DNA from: Pseudomonadota bacterium
Lineage (GTDB): Bacteria; Pseudomonadota; Gammaproteobacteria; Xanthomonadales; Xanthomonadaceae
Direction: 5' to 3'
NCBI GenBank assembly: GCA_023395465.1
Contig: JAEWZE010000022.1
Span: 1-6,607, forward strand
DNA length: 6,607 nt
The notes under the pieces are model-generated. The model was not told the origin of the DNA. It ran no database searches and was given only the letters and a program-made list of their open reading frames with translations. The position numbers and the translations under genes were made by a program. This document shows, in pieces, positions 6,334 through 6,607 of this stretch. Numbering within the stretch: the stretch's first letter is position 1; every line of letters begins with the position of its first letter.

Positions 6334-6338
6334 GACGC

Positions 6339-6607
6339 TCAGGCGCGCGCGTCGAATTCCAGGTTGTCGATCAGGCGCGTGCCGCCGATGCGCGCGGCGA
6401 CCAGCGCCACCAGCGCGCCGCTGGCCGTTCCACCCGGCTCCGCCAGGTCGTCGCGCCGCACGGCCGCGTAGTCGACCTCGAAACCATGCGCGCGCAGGCG
6501 CGCGGACGCGTCGGACTCGACCTGCTGCACGGGCATGCCGGCCCATACCGCCTCGCGCATCGCCTGCAGCGTGCGGTGGATCTCCGGCGCGATCGCGCGC
6601 GCGGACG
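6339..6607 (-). CDS. panC: Pantothenate synthetase, C-terminal part (5' end beyond window)
   Basis: PanC condenses pantoate and beta-alanine using ATP to form pantothenate, the precursor of coenzyme A, in the cytoplasm. The window holds the last 88 complete codons (E. coli PanC has about 280), that is, most of the C-terminal lid domain. Reading from the edge it shows AIAPEIHRTLQAMREAV, the FEVDYAAVRRDDL segment typical of the family's VDY-x(2)-(I/V)R strand, and the conserved near-terminal ARIGGTRLIDN followed by LEFDARA and the TGA at 6341-6339. The ATP- and pantoate-binding motifs of the N-terminal domain lie outside the window, so catalytic integrity cannot be judged. It is followed by a strong hairpin and then pgi. 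Confidence 0.93.
   Translation of the reverse strand, partial: SARAIAPEIHRTLQAMREAVWAGMPVQQVESDASARLRAHGFEVDYAAVRRDDLAEPGGTASGALVALVAARIGGTRLIDNLEFDARA

Noticed and set aside
6217..6546. A 109-codon minus-strand frame overlapping the panC end and the intergenic region.
   Set aside because: It is out of frame with the recognisable PanC C-terminus (ARIGGTRLIDN) and Arg/Gly-rich; it crosses the hairpin and promoter region.
1..6607. Search for CRISPR repeats, tRNA or rRNA genes, insertion sequences, integrase sites or a defence/toxin cassette.
   Set aside because: Nearly all the sequence is accounted for by six intact or edge-cut housekeeping genes. No direct-repeat array, tRNA-like cloverleaf, transposase motif or composition break large enough for an island was seen.

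Overview
The window is a very GC-rich (by eye near 70%) stretch of bacterial chromosome holding six tightly packed housekeeping genes. Gene content, order and protein style point to a gammaproteobacterium of the Xanthomonadaceae/Lysobacteraceae type (Lysobacter, Luteimonas or Xanthomonas relatives). This is inferred from synteny and remembered protein families, not from a database search.

Layout from left to right. Positions 1-1330 (minus) carry most of a periplasmic AMIN-domain N-acetylmuramoyl-L-alanine amidase (amiC/amiB type), whose C-terminus runs off the left edge. After a 75-bp A/T-richer gap comes tsaE (1406-1894, minus), the ATPase of tRNA t6A synthesis. It overlaps by 4 bp the end of nnr (1891-3387, minus), a bifunctional NAD(P)H-hydrate epimerase/dehydratase. 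Only 23 bp separate nnr from the divergent queG (3411-4577, plus), the cobalamin-dependent epoxyqueuosine reductase. queG converges on pgi (4674-6176, minus), glucose-6-phosphate isomerase, with a perfect GC-rich hairpin between them. Upstream of pgi lie a 162-bp intergenic region with a likely promoter and then the last 88 complete codons of panC (pantothenate synthetase, minus), which runs off the right edge.

The queG / nnr-tsaE-amidase block matches the classical gammaproteobacterial order (in E. coli: queG divergent from nnr-tsaE-amiB-mutL-miaA-hfq), so mutL is expected just beyond the left edge. The block combines tRNA modification (TsaE, QueG), metabolite repair (Nnr) and septal peptidoglycan splitting (amidase). 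On the right, panC and pgi belong to coenzyme A precursor synthesis and central sugar metabolism.

I found no mobile element, CRISPR array, RNA gene or evidence of a previously undescribed system. The points worth a second look are regulatory: a putative shared, back-to-back -10 region giving leaderless transcripts for nnr and queG; strong hairpins without U-tracts after queG/pgi and panC; and a structured leader in front of pgi.
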